DNA of 64,000 bases, taken from assembly GCF_029892045.1 (NCBI RefSeq), contig NZ_CP120368.1, positions 3,163,501-3,227,500 of the forward strand, written 5' to 3'. This stretch comes from Sinorhizobium numidicum (GTDB lineage: Bacteria; Pseudomonadota; Alphaproteobacteria; Rhizobiales; Rhizobiaceae). The notes under the pieces were generated by a model. It had not been told where the DNA came from. It did no database searches and saw only the letters and a list, made by a program, of their open reading frames with translations. A program made the translations under genes and the position numbers. This document shows, in pieces, positions 26,809-35,799 of this stretch; the first letter of the stretch is position 1, and the number at the start of each line of letters is the position of its first letter.

Positions 26809-28116
26809 ATGAGAAAAAACCTGATTCCTGTCGCCGCCCTCCTGCTTGGTACTCTGTTCCTCTTTCTTGGAAACGGTCTGCAGGGCCTGCTCCTGCCCGT
26901 GCGCGGCACCTCGGAAGGCTACCCGACAACCATTCTCGGTCTCCTCGGCACGTGCTGGGCCGGCGGCTTCGTGCTGGGCTGCTTCTTCGCGCCCAATGTC
27001 GTCAAACGCATCGGCCATGTGCGCGCCTTCAGCGTCTTCACTGCTCTGATCGCTATCGTTTCTCTTTTGACGGGTATTCTGATCGACCCTTTTTGGTGGC
27101 TGGCTCTGAGGGCGGTGACGGGCTTCTCCACCGCCGGCACGTCGATGATCATCGAAAGCTGGTTGAACGAGCGCGCGACCAATGAGAGTCGTGGCGTCAT
27201 CTTTTCGCTCTATATCGCCATCACTCTTTTCGGCATCGTCGGCGGTCAGCTCATGATTCCGCTCGGCGAGACCTCGACCACCTTCTTCTTTATGATTTGC
27301 GGCATTCTCTATTGCGTGGCGATGCTGCCGACGCTGCTGTCGAGGGCTGCCTCGCCGCAGCCATTGAAGCAGGTCCGCCTCGACCTTCGCGGCCTCTACA
27401 AGAATTCCCCCGTCTCCTTTCTCGGCATCCTGCTGGTTGGCATCGCCAATGGCGCCTTCGGTACGCTCGGGGCCGTTTTCGGCAGCCAGGCCGGCCTTTC
27501 CGACGGCACCGTCGCCATGATGATGAGCGTCGCCATCTTCGCCGGAGCGGTGATGCAACTGCCGGCCGGCCGGATCTCCGACCGCATCGACCGCCGCTAT
27601 GTTCTCTCCATACTCGCCGGCGTCGGAGCGCTGGCTGGCCTCTTGATCTTCCTTGTCGAGCCGAGTCAGGTCTGGATCGTGCTGACGTTGATCGCCGTTT
27701 ATGGCGGCGCGGCCAACGCGCTCTATCCGATCGCCGTCTCGCATGCCAACGACTTTGCCATGCCCGAGGATTTCGTAAAGGTCTCGGGGGGGCTGTTGCT
27801 GCTCTACGGCATCGGCACGATCATTGGTCCGACGATCGGCGGACCGGTAATGACCGCGACAGGTCCCTATGGCCTCTTCATGATCACCGCTTGCGCGCAT
27901 ATGCTGATTACCGCCTATGCGATCGTCCGCAGCCGCCGGCGCGCGCCGGTGCCCGTCGCCGAACGCGACGCCTTCTCGCCGGTCAATGCCGGCGCGCCGA
28001 CGACGCCGGAGAGCCTGCAGCTCTCGCCGCGCGCGGCACCGTTGGACGAACCGCGGGAGGATGTTGTCGATGATCCTGAGGAAGAGGAGGTATCGCATGA
28101 GTCTGTTCGACGATGA
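26809..28116 (+). CDS. MFS transporter (YcaD-like)
   Basis: A 435-residue protein with 12 predicted membrane helices. It has the MFS loop 2-3 'GCFFAPNVVKRIGHVRAF' in the N-half and 'RISDRIDRRYVL' in the C-half, and a long hydrophilic, acidic C-terminal tail (last 50 residues). It resembles the YcaD/CynX-like branch, of unknown substrate. ATG 26809 is used; a TTG two codons earlier is possible. Its last 20 bases overlap the DUF1192 gene. Confidence 0.88.
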   Translation: MRKNLIPVAALLLGTLFLFLGNGLQGLLLPVRGTSEGYPTTILGLLGTCWAGGFVLGCFFAPNVVKRIGHVRAFSVFTALIAIVSLLTGILIDPFWWLALRAVTGFSTAGTSMIIESWLNERATNESRGVIFSLYIAITLFGIVGGQLMIPLGETSTTFFFMICGILYCVAMLPTLLSRAASPQPLKQVRLDLRGLYKNSPVSFLGILLVGIANGAFGTLGAVFGSQAGLSDGTVAMMMSVAIFAGAVMQLPAGRISDRIDRRYVLSILAGVGALAGLLIFLVEPSQVWIVLTLIAVYGGAANALYPIAVSHANDFAMPEDFVKVSGGLLLLYGIGTIIGPTIGGPVMTATGPYGLFMITACAHMLITAYAIVRSRRRAPVPVAERDAFSPVNAGAPTTPESLQLSPRAAPLDEPREDVVDDPEEEEVSHESVRR

Positions 28117-28285
28117 CCAGCCACGTAAGAAGACGACCCACGAAATCGGCAGCGACCTGTCGCTGCTCTCGGTGGATGAACTGACCGCTCGCATCGCGCT
28201 CTTGACCGAGGAAATCGCGAGACTGGAGGAGGAACGCGCCCGCAAATCGGCCAGCCGCTCGGCCGCCGAAAATCTCTTTCGTTAG
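28097..28285 (+). CDS. DUF1192 protein
   Basis: A 62-residue protein: acidic N-terminus MSLFDDDQPRKK, then 'IGSDLSLLSVDELTARIALL' and a coiled coil 'LTEEIARLEEERARKSASRS'. This is the DUF1192 pattern seen across Rhizobiales, often next to rcdA as here. GAAGAGGAGG precedes the ATG. It starts inside the MFS gene in another frame, so the two are translationally coupled. Function unknown. Confidence 0.87.
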   Translation: MSLFDDDQPRKKTTHEIGSDLSLLSVDELTARIALLTEEIARLEEERARKSASRSAAENLFR

Positions 28286-28349
28286 CGACGGATAGAGCCG
28301 CCTCACTTCGGCGTGCGGCGTGTGTATCGCGCCCCGCAATGACCCGGCC

Positions 28350-28364
28350 TTAACGGCAAATTAA
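28350..28364. promoter_or_regulatory. CtrA box 1 (TTAA-N7-TTAA)
   Basis: TTAACGGCAAATTAA matches the full CtrA consensus. It lies 314 bases upstream of rcdA and before the terminator at 28461-28488, so it may serve a short transcript or act at a distance. Confidence 0.65.
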
Positions 28365-28460
28365 GCATTTTCTGCGATTGTCCGATCATCCGGCCTCGTC
28401 CGGACTCAGACAATTTCACCGACTGGCGAATGGGTCTGATTTTCTCCCTGTTTTACCTTG

Positions 28461-28488
28461 AGAGCCGCTCCGCGCGGCTCTTTTTTTG
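28461..28488 (+). terminator. Rho-independent terminator
   Basis: AGAGCCGC-TCCGC-GCGGCTCT followed by seven T: an 8-bp stem and a strong U-tract. It is 176 bases after the DUF1192 stop, so it ends either the MFS-DUF1192 message or a separate short RNA starting near CtrA box 1. Confidence 0.85.
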
Positions 28489-28522
28489 TTTCGTCACAGG
28501 TGCTTTCAAAGAATTGTGGAGA

Positions 28523-28537
28523 TTAACCCTTTCTTAA
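28523..28537. promoter_or_regulatory. CtrA box 2 (TTAA-N7-TTAA) before rcdA
   Basis: TTAACCCTTTCTTAA is a perfect CtrA box 127 bases upstream of the rcdA start and downstream of the previous terminator. This is the expected place for direct CtrA control of rcdA, which has been reported for Sinorhizobium. Confidence 0.75.
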
Positions 28538-28663
28538 GAATACCCTTGCGCGGAATACGGTATGGGATCATTCTTCGAGCATAGAGGCAGGCAAGGAAAC
28601 TTTTCCCAAAGCCGCCCGTTACCTGACTGTCGTGATGCGTTTGAACCAGGGAAAAAACAGGCC

Positions 28664-29182
28664 ATGTCCGAGAGAGGATTGAATACCGTCAGTTTCGCGG
28701 GGCATGCTGCGTCCTCGACGCAGTTCAAGGCGCTCTATGCGGAAGGCATGGGCCTGGTCGAGGAAACGGCGAGCTATCTCGACGGCCCGGGCCGTGCGGC
28801 CTCGAAGGTTCTGCCGCGGATGGCCTCTGTGCTTTATGCGGCCGAGTCGATGCGCCTCACCACGCGACTGATGCAGATGGCCTCCTGGCTGCTTCTCCAA
28901 CGCGCGGTCAACAACGGCGAAATGAGCCGCGATCAGGTCCTGTCGGAGAAGAGCAAGGTTCGCCTCGACAGCTTCAATGTCGATCGCACCGCTCCCGGCT
29001 GGGATGCTCTCCCGGAAGCGTTTCGGGATCTGATCGAACGTTCTCTTCGCCTGCAAAACCGCGTCGCCCTGCTCGATCGGGAGATTTACCGGCCGCAGGA
29101 AGCAACGGCCTTCGTCCCGGATAACCAGAATGGCGTCAAGGCCCAGATCAAGCTGCTGCAGACCGCCTTTGGCGCCAACTGA
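28664..29182 (+). CDS. rcdA: RcdA-like regulator of CtrA degradation (DUF1465)
   Basis: A 172-residue, largely helical DUF1465 protein; Caulobacter RcdA is the founding characterised member. It acts as an adaptor, with CpdR and PopA, that delivers CtrA to ClpXP at the pole. Conserved stretches are 'FKALYAEGMGLVEETASYLD', 'YAAESMRLTTRLMQMASWLL' and a 'VRLDSFN' segment. The start MSERGLN is preceded by CAGGGAAAA. The upstream CtrA boxes imply negative feedback. Confidence 0.85.
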   Translation: MSERGLNTVSFAGHAASSTQFKALYAEGMGLVEETASYLDGPGRAASKVLPRMASVLYAAESMRLTTRLMQMASWLLLQRAVNNGEMSRDQVLSEKSKVRLDSFNVDRTAPGWDALPEAFRDLIERSLRLQNRVALLDREIYRPQEATAFVPDNQNGVKAQIKLLQTAFGAN

Positions 29183-29217
29183 CGTCAAGCGACTTTTAAA
29201 ATCGCCATCGCTATCGA

Positions 29218-29242
29218 AACCCGGCCCGCGCCGGGTTTTTTA
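29218..29242 (+). terminator. Terminator after rcdA
   Basis: AAACCCGGC-CCGC-GCCGGGTTTTTT: an 8-9 bp stem and six T, 35 bases after the rcdA stop. Confidence 0.88.
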
Positions 29243-29261
29243 TGCCGGGCATACGCTCCAA

Positions 29262-29317
29262 CGCCCGCGCGTCTTTTCACACGCACAAGGTTGCTGCAAG
29301 ACTTTGAATGCTGCGGA
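29262..29317 (+). repeat. Partial RIME-like element
   Basis: Carries the GCGTCTTTTCACACGCAC palindrome and 'GCTGCAAGACTTTGAATGCTGC', i.e. the first module and junction of the RIME element, without the ATCGG palindrome. A second fragment follows at 29365-29404. Confidence 0.6.
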
Positions 29318-29324
29318 TAGGCAA

Positions 29325-29352
29325 CAAAAAAGCCCGGCAATGCCGGGCTTTT
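29325..29352 (-). terminator. Bidirectional terminator of rpmE
   Basis: AAAAAAGCCCGGC-A-AT-GCCGGGCTTTT: an A-tract before and a T-tract after the stem. It ends rpmE on the minus strand and backs up the rcdA terminator on the plus strand. Confidence 0.8.
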
Positions 29353-29428
29353 GGAAACACCCCACAGCGCCGTGCGTCTTTTCAGACCGCAAAAGTCGCT
29401 GCAAGGAGTTATTCAGTATAGCATTTGA

Positions 29429-29650
29429 TCAGAGGCCGAGACCTTCGAAACGCTTCTTGAACTTGGAAACGCGGCCGCCGCGGTCGACGAGCTGCTGGTT
29501 GCCGCCAGTCCAGGCCGGATGCGACTTGGGATCGATTTCCAGGTTCATCGTAGCGCCTTCCGAACCCCAGGTCGAACGGGTTTCGTATTCGGTGCCGTCT
29601 GTCATGACCACCTTGATCATGTGGTAGTCGGGATGGATGTCTGCCTTCAT
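29429..29650 (-). CDS. rpmE: 50S ribosomal protein L31 (zinc-free type)
   Basis: The 73-residue protein starts [10 protein letters not shown] and ends with the basic '[13 protein letters not shown]' tail. It lacks the CxxC zinc ligands found in the C+ form and has '[14 protein letters not shown]' in that place. AGGAAG lies upstream of the ATG. L31 contributes to the bridge between subunits. The gene is convergent with rcdA and divergent from the ABC exporter. Confidence 0.95.
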   Translation of the reverse strand: MKADIHPDYHMIKVVMTDGTEYETRSTWGSEGATMNLEIDPKSHPAWTGGNQQLVDRGGRVSKFKKRFEGLGL

Positions 29651-29822
29651 AACAATCTTCCTAGAGTTCCAGGGTCCAATTGTCGCAAGGCATTGCGACT
29701 TTGGGACCGAACACGTAAATGAAGCCGCGGACCGCCACTGGTCACGGCTTCCCAATTCGATGCCGTGCCTATACATGAAGGTCTGCGGGATAACAAGTGC
29801 CGCGCGGAAGACTTATGGCCTC

Positions 29823-29923
29823 CTGCATGGTTGGTTAAATCGACGTCGATTTAAGAACAAAACCATGTAGCTGTTCAAAGTGGCACAGCGACCTTCATGC
29901 GTGAAAATACGCATGGCGCTGTG
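29823..29923 (-). repeat. RIME1-like element, copy 2 (reverse)
   Basis: TGCATGGTT..TTAAATCGACGTCGATTTAA..AACCATGTAG followed by GTTCAAAGTGGCACAGCGACCTTCATGCG..CGCATGGCGCTGTG. Modules are in the order opposite to copy 1. It fills most of the rpmE-ABC gap. Confidence 0.75.
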
Positions 29924-29954
29924 TGCCCCTCCGTGACTGGCGATGGGGGGTCAC

Positions 29955-31757
29955 GTGCCGAGACAAGAGAACCAACCGCCAGCGCGCAAATCCATTCGCC
30001 CGCTTGCATCCGTGCTGCCCTATCTGGCGCGATACCGCCACCTGGCGATTGGCGCCGCGATCTCACTGACGGTTGCGGCAGTCACGACGCTGACGCTGCC
30101 GATGGCGGTGCGCCGGATGATCGACCATGGCTTCTCCAATTCCGATTCCGGCTTCATCAACACCTACTTCTCCATGCTGATGGTCCTGGCGATCGTTCTC
30201 GCGCTTGCCAGCGCCGCCCGCTACTTTTTCGTCATCTCGCTCGGCGAGCGCATCGTCGCCGATCTCCGGCGCGACGTCTTCGCTCACGTCACACGGCTTT
30301 CCGCCTCCTTCTTCGACGTCAACCAGTCCGGCGAGATCGTCTCGCGGCTTACCGCCGATACGACGCAGATCAAATCGGCGGTCGGAGCGACCGCGTCGGT
30401 GGCTTTGCGCAATATAATCCTCTGTCTCGGCGCGATCGGGATGATGGTCTATACCAGCCCGAAACTCTCGAGCCTGGTGCTCGCCGCCATCCCGCTCATC
30501 GTCTTTCCGCTCGTAGGCTTCGGCCGTTCGGTGCGCCGGCGCTCCCGTGAGGCCCAGGATACGCTCGCCGCCGCGTCTGCCTATGCGGGCGAGGCGATCG
30601 CAGCCTCCCGCACGGTGCAGGCTTTCAATGGCGAGGAAATTGCCAACGCGCGTTTCGGCAAGGCGGTCGAGAGTGCCTACAGCGCCGCGCGCGCCGCGAC
30701 CAAGGCACGGTCGGTTCTGACCGGTTTCGCCATCACCATGGTCTTCGGCAGCGTCGTCGCCGTGCTCTGGTTCGGCGCGCGGGATGTGCTCTCCGGAACG
30801 CTGTCCGCGGGCACGCTCAGCCAGTTCCTGCTTTATTCGGTCTTTGCCGCCGGCAGCCTCGGAGCGCTCTCGGAAGTCTGGGGCGAGCTCTCGCAGGCAG
30901 CAGGTGCCGCCGAACGCCTGAACGAATTGCTGACCGAAGTCCCGCACATACAGGCACCCGCGCATCCTCTCGCCATGCCCGTGCCGGCCCGGGGCGCGAT
31001 CGAGTTTGCCGACGTCCATTTCGCCTATCCCGCCCGTCCGGACTATAAGAGCCTCAAGGGCCTGAGCTTTGCGATCAAGCCCGGGGAGACCGTCGCGATC
31101 GTCGGCCCTTCCGGTGCTGGAAAGAGCACCGTCTTTTCGATGCTCGTGCGCTACTATGATCCGATGAAGGGTGTCGTCACGGTTGACGGAATGGACGCCC
31201 GCTCTGTCGATCCCAAGGATCTGCGCGACCGCATAGCCATCGTGCCGCAGGACGTAACCATCTTTGCCGCTTCCGTCCACGAAAACATCGCCTTCGGCGC
31301 ACCGCAGGCAAGCCGCGAATCCGTGGGCGCAGCCGCCGTTGCCGCGCAAGCCGCGGAATTCATCGCGAAGCTGCACCGGGGCTACGATACCTTGGTCGGC
31401 GAGCGCGGCGTGACGCTTTCCGGCGGCCAGCGACAGCGCATCGCAATTGCGCGGGCGATCCTGAAAGACGCTCCGATCCTGCTTCTTGACGAGGCGACAT
31501 CGGCTCTCGACGCCGAGAGCGAGACACTGGTGCAGACAGCGCTGGACGGGTTGATGCGGGAGCGAACCACGCTGGTCATTGCCCATCGACTTGCGACCGT
31601 GCTCAAGGCGGACCGAATTCTGGTGATGGATCATGGCCGCATTGTCGAAGAAGGGACCCACGCTTCGCTGATACGGCAGGGCGGTCTTTACGCAAGACTC
31701 GCCCGGCTGCAGTTCGATCACGGTGCCGAAGCGCTGTTCGTCGCCTCCCGAACATAG
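29955..31757 (+). CDS. ABC exporter, fused membrane and ATPase (MsbA/LmrA-like)
   Basis: A half-transporter of about 600 residues: six membrane helices (residues about 20-310) then the nucleotide-binding domain. Walker A is GPSGAGKST, the Q-loop 'IVPQDVTIFA', the signature LSGGQRQR, Walker B ILLLDEATSALD and the H-loop IAHRL. I favour a GTG at 29955 behind GGGGGGT over the ATG at 29943, which has no ribosome site. It exports lipids or drugs as a homodimer; the substrate is unknown. Confidence 0.93.
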   Translation: MPRQENQPPARKSIRPLASVLPYLARYRHLAIGAAISLTVAAVTTLTLPMAVRRMIDHGFSNSDSGFINTYFSMLMVLAIVLALASAARYFFVISLGERIVADLRRDVFAHVTRLSASFFDVNQSGEIVSRLTADTTQIKSAVGATASVALRNIILCLGAIGMMVYTSPKLSSLVLAAIPLIVFPLVGFGRSVRRRSREAQDTLAAASAYAGEAIAASRTVQAFNGEEIANARFGKAVESAYSAARAATKARSVLTGFAITMVFGSVVAVLWFGARDVLSGTLSAGTLSQFLLYSVFAAGSLGALSEVWGELSQAAGAAERLNELLTEVPHIQAPAHPLAMPVPARGAIEFADVHFAYPARPDYKSLKGLSFAIKPGETVAIVGPSGAGKSTVFSMLVRYYDPMKGVVTVDGMDARSVDPKDLRDRIAIVPQDVTIFAASVHENIAFGAPQASRESVGAAAVAAQAAEFIAKLHRGYDTLVGERGVTLSGGQRQRIAIARAILKDAPILLLDEATSALDAESETLVQTALDGLMRERTTLVIAHRLATVLKADRILVMDHGRIVEEGTHASLIRQGGLYARLARLQFDHGAEALFVASRT

Positions 31758-31767
31758 GTGATAGCCT

Positions 31768-31872
31768 TACTGCATGTTTCCTTAATCGGAGCCGATTTAA
31801 GGATAAAAACATGCAGCAATTCAAAGTGCTACAGCGACCTTTGTGCGTCTGAAAAGACGCACGGCGCTGTAG
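31768..31872 (-). repeat. RIME1-like element, copy 3 (reverse)
   Basis: Near-perfect copy: ACTGCATGTTTCC..AATCGG-AGCCGATTTAAGGAT..AAACATGCAGCAATTCAAAGTGCTACAGCGACC..GTGCGTCTGAAAAGACGCAC..GCTGTAG. It starts 10 bases after the ABC exporter stop. Confidence 0.85.
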
Positions 31873-31993
31873 ACTTTCGTCTGCCATCCACCATTACTTT
31901 CCTCCCGCCATTGCCACGGAGGAGCGTGGCACTATTGTTAGGAGGCCGGCCCAGGACCGGCCGCATGTTTTGACGCAATCGGGAGGATTCTGC

Positions 31994-32986
31994 ATGCCGT
32001 TTCTGAGCTTGACCCGCCGTGCCGCCATCGCCTTCGGCTTCGCCGCACTCTCCGCACTGACCGCTGGGGCGCCGGTACAGGCGCAAGCCTTCCCGGACCG
32101 GACGATAACGCTGGTCGTCCCCTTCGCTGCCGGCGGCTCGACCGACGTCGTAGCCAGGATCATCGCGCAGAAGATGTCCGAAGATCTCGGGCAGCAAGTC
32201 ATCGTCCAGAATGTCGCCGGTGCCGGCGGAAATCTTGGCGCGGCCAATGTCGCGCGTGCCGACCCGGATGGCTATACGATCCTCATGGCTACGGTCGCGA
32301 CGCACGCGCTCAATCCGCTGATCCTGAAGACCAAGCCCTATGACCCCGAGAAGGATTTCGCGCCCATATCGCTTCTCGTCATCGTTCCGAACGTGCTCGT
32401 CGTCAACCCGGAGCTGCCTGCCAAGAACGTGGGAGAATTGCTGGCACTGCTGAAGGCAGCGCCAGACCAGTACAGCTACGCCTCGTCCGGCAACGGAACG
32501 CCGCTCCACCTTTCCGGCGAGCTCTTCAAGAAAATGGCTGGCGTCGAAATGCAGCACATTCCCTATAAGGGTTCCGGCCCGGCGCTGAACGACGTCATCG
32601 GCAATCAGGTGCCGATCATGTTCGACAACCTGCCCTCCTCATCGGGGCATATCAAGGCCGGCACCCTCAGGGCGCTCGCCGTTACGACCGCAGAACGTGC
32701 TCCCTCCTTCCCCGACGTGCCGACCATCGCCGAGTCGGGCATTCCCGGCTATGAGACCTATACCTGGAACGCGCTTTTCGCCCCAGCCAATACGCCTCAG
32801 CCGGTGATCGCCCGGCTGAACGAAGCCGCAAAGAAGGCGCTTGCCGATCCTGCGGTGCAAAAGCGGATGGACGAATTCAGCGCCAAGATCGTCGGCTCGA
32901 CGCCCGAGGAGCTCGCCGCCCACGTGAAGGCGGAACTTGCGAAATGGACCCCGGTCGTGCGTGACGCGAACGTCCAAATGGACTGA
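31994..32986 (+). CDS. Bug/TctC-family periplasmic substrate-binding protein
   Basis: The 330-residue protein has a signal peptide ending PVQAQA and the Bug hallmarks 'FPDRTITLVVPFAAGGSTDVVARI', 'QNVAGAGGN' and 'VPTIAESGIPGYE'. The family feeds tripartite tricarboxylate transporters, or acts as an orphan sensor. No TctA or TctB membrane genes are nearby, so this is an orphan receptor. GGGAGGATT precedes the ATG chosen. Confidence 0.92.
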   Translation: MPFLSLTRRAAIAFGFAALSALTAGAPVQAQAFPDRTITLVVPFAAGGSTDVVARIIAQKMSEDLGQQVIVQNVAGAGGNLGAANVARADPDGYTILMATVATHALNPLILKTKPYDPEKDFAPISLLVIVPNVLVVNPELPAKNVGELLALLKAAPDQYSYASSGNGTPLHLSGELFKKMAGVEMQHIPYKGSGPALNDVIGNQVPIMFDNLPSSSGHIKAGTLRALAVTTAERAPSFPDVPTIAESGIPGYETYTWNALFAPANTPQPVIARLNEAAKKALADPAVQKRMDEFSAKIVGSTPEELAAHVKAELAKWTPVVRDANVQMD

Positions 32987-33043
32987 CGAGTCTGGTGATG
33001 GGGACGCGACCGGGCCGATAGGCCCGGCCACTCGCGTAAAGCT

Positions 33044-34689
33044 TCAGACGTCCGAGGCCCCGCGCCCCGCAGCGCGGCCGGAGAAGATGCAGCCGCCGAG
33101 GAATGTTCCTTCGAGCGCATTGTAACCATGCATGCCGCCTCCGCCGAATCCGGCGACCTCGCCGGCCGCATAAAGTCCCTGAACCCTTTCGCCGGAAAGC
33201 TCGAGCACCTGGCCGGAGAGATTGGTCTGCAGCCCACCGAGCGTCTTGCGCGTCAGGATATGCAGCCGAACGGCGATCAGCGGTGCCGCCTTCGGATCGA
33301 GAAGACGATGCGGTTTTGCCGTCCGGAGCAGGCGATCACCGCGATAAGTGCGCGCGCCACGTATGGCGGTGACCTGGGCATCCTTGGAAAAAGGGTTGGT
33401 GATCTCGCGATCGCGTGCCTCGATCTGCGCTCTCAGATGGGGCGCAGAAAGCCGGCTTTCGCCGGAAAGCGCGTTCATCGCCTCGACGAGATCCTCCAGC
33501 TTGTCGCGGACGATAAAATCCTCACCCTTTTCGATGAAGGCCTGAACCGGTCCCGGCGGGTTCTTACCGAGCCGTTTCAACAGAAGTGCGACGCTCTTGC
33601 CGGTGAGATCGGGATTCTGCTCGGATCCCGAAAGAGCAAACTCCTTCTTGATGATCGCTCGCGTCAGAATGAACCAGCTATAGTCGTCGCCGCCACGGCG
33701 GATCGCCTCCAGTGTCGCGAGCGTATCGAAACCGGGCATCGCCGGCGCTGAAAAGCGGTTGCCGTCAGCATCGCACCAGAACGAAGACGGCCCCGGCAGA
33801 ATCCGGATGCCGTGATCCGGCCAGATCGGATCGAAGTTCCTGACGCCCTCGGTATAGTGCCACATGCGGTCGGCATTGATGACGGACCCGCGCGCTCGGG
33901 CCGCGATCTCGAGCATCCGACCGTCGACGTGATGCGGCACGCCGCTGACCATGAACGCTGGCGGCTGGCCCAAGCGTTCACGCGGCCAGCTCCGATGCAC
34001 GAGTTCATGATTGCCGCCTATGCCGCCGGAACTCACGACAACGGCACCGGCCGAGATTTCGAAATCACCCGCCGCGTCGCGCGAGCTGCGCTCGCCGCGG
34101 GCGACCGCATCCACCTTGAGGATTGCACCGCGCGCGCCCGTGACCGCACCATCGGTCGTCACGAGCTCGTCGACCCTGTGACGAAACCGGAATCGGACGA
34201 GGCCACGGCTTTCCGCTTGCCGTACCAGGCGAATGAACGGTTCGAGCACGGCCGGGCCCGTGCCCCAGGTGACATGGAAACGAGGGACGGAATTGCCGTG
34301 GCCATGGGCGAGGCCGCCGCCACGCTCGGCCCAGCCGACAACCGGAAACCAGCGCATGCCAAGCGCATGAAGCCAGCGCCGCTTCTCGCCGGCCGCAAAG
34401 TCGAGATAGGCATCGGCCCAAAGCCGCGGCCAATGGTCTTCCGGCCGGTCGAATTGCGAGGATCCCATCCAGTCCTGGTGCGCGAGCTCGCGGCTGTCGC
34501 GAATGCCCATGCGCCGCTGCTCCGGACTGTCGACAAAGAAGAGACCGCCAAGTGACCAGTAAGCCTGACCGCCGAGGTTCTGCTCACCCTCCTGATCGAG
34601 AAGATCACCTTGCGGCCACGCGCCGCCGCCTCGGACGCCGCTACCAGCCCGGCGAGGCCGGCGCCGATGACCAGCACATCACAGTCCAT
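33044..34689 (-). pseudogene. FAD-dependent dehydrogenase, single-base frameshift
   Basis: The N-terminus reads MDCDVLVIGAGLAGLVAASE (FAD Rossmann GxGxxG) and continues correctly to GRKVI, then shifts out of frame. The continuation 'DQEGEQNLGGQAYWSLGGLF' and all downstream sequence (VRFRFRHRVDEL, 'SSGGIGGNHELV', the C-terminal 'GEVAGFGGGGMHGYNALEGTFLGG'-type FAD loop) lie in the next frame. One base is missing near 34598-34606 on the plus strand; restoring it gives a protein of about 550 residues resembling fumarate reductase/ketosteroid dehydrogenase flavoproteins. It is either a real inactivating mutation or a sequencing error. Confidence 0.8.
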
Positions 34690-34764
34690 AAAAGGCGCTC
34701 TCCCCTGTCTCCCCGACCCAACTGTTACGCGTACGTCAAGGTCAATTCAAGGACGCTGAAACGC

Positions 34765-35796
34765 CTATTTCTCCGTAAGTTTGAGCTCGATGCGGCGGTT
34801 CTGAGCGCGAGCCTCCAGGCTCTCCCCCTCGGCAATGGCCTGATACTCCCCAAAGCCTGCCGCCACCAGGCGATCGGCCGGAACGCCCTTGGACATCAGG
34901 AACTTGACGACCGATGTGGCGCGGGCCGAAGACAGTTCCCAGTTATCTTTAAAGCGCCCGGCTCCGGAGAGCGGCACGTTGTCCGTGTGGCCGTCGACGC
35001 GCAGCACCCAGTTGATTTCGGCGGGGATTTCCTTGGCGAGGTCGAGAAGCGCGGCGGCGAGTTTCGTCATTTCCGCCTGTCCTTCGGGATTGAGATCACT
35101 GCTGCCCGAAGAAAAGAGCACTTCCGACTGGAAGACGAAACGATCGCCGACGATACGGATGTTTTCGCGATCCGAGAGGATTTCTCTCAGCCGCCCGAAG
35201 AAGTCGGAACGGTAACGGTTGAGTTCCTGCACGCGTTGGGCGAGCGCTACGTTCAGGCGCCGACCGAGATCGGCAATCTTGGCCTGCGAGGCCTCGTCCT
35301 TGGCCTCCGAAGCCTGAAGTGCACCCTCGATGGCCGCGATCTGGCTGCGCAATGCCGCGATCTGCTGGTTCAGCAACTCGATCTGGCTCATCGCGCGGGC
35401 GCTGACCTGCTGCTCGGCCTCCAGTTGCGATCCCAGGCGACCGATCTTCTGATTGGCAGCTTCGCTGCTGCCGGCCCCCTCATCGAGCAGTGACTGCAGG
35501 CGCGACCGCTCGCCTTCCGACTGGGCAAGCGATGCCTGGAGGTTCGCCAGCGAATCCTCGAGGTCCTGCTTGCCGCTCTTTTCGAGCGCAAGAAGCTGCG
35601 TGAGTTCGTTGATCTGGCTGTTCAGCCGGTTCAGCACCTCGTCCTTGCCGGTGATCTCTCTGCCAAGCAGGAACTGCGCCAGGACGAAGACGCTGAGCAG
35701 GAACATGATGGCCATGAGCAAGGTCGAAAGGGCATCGACGAACCCCGGCCAATAATTGATCGTCCGCGGATTACGGCCTCTTCGGGCGAGCGCCAT
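34765..35796 (-). CDS. OmpA/MotB-like protein with long coiled coil
   Basis: A 343-residue protein. One membrane helix follows a short basic tail, with a MotB-like acidic residue at its start: NYWPGFVDALSTLLMAIMF (residues about 14-32). A coiled coil spans about 50-180 and a C-terminal OmpA/peptidoglycan-binding domain carries VDGHTDNVPL and 'NWELSSARATSVV'. It lies 3 bases downstream of the MotA/ExbB-like gene, so the pair probably forms an ion-driven stator anchored to the wall. Role unknown. Confidence 0.88.
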   Translation of the reverse strand: MALARRGRNPRTINYWPGFVDALSTLLMAIMFLLSVFVLAQFLLGREITGKDEVLNRLNSQINELTQLLALEKSGKQDLEDSLANLQASLAQSEGERSRLQSLLDEGAGSSEAANQKIGRLGSQLEAEQQVSARAMSQIELLNQQIAALRSQIAAIEGALQASEAKDEASQAKIADLGRRLNVALAQRVQELNRYRSDFFGRLREILSDRENIRIVGDRFVFQSEVLFSSGSSDLNPEGQAEMTKLAAALLDLAKEIPAEINWVLRVDGHTDNVPLSGAGRFKDNWELSSARATSVVKFLMSKGVPADRLVAAGFGEYQAIAEGESLEARAQNRRIELKLTEK

Positions 35797-35799
35797 CGA

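Noticed and set aside
26473..28245. 590-codon minus-strand frame opposite the MFS gene
   Set aside because: Most is an antisense shadow of the MFS transporter. Only its last 52 codons, with their own ATG and two hydrophobic segments, may be a real small gene.
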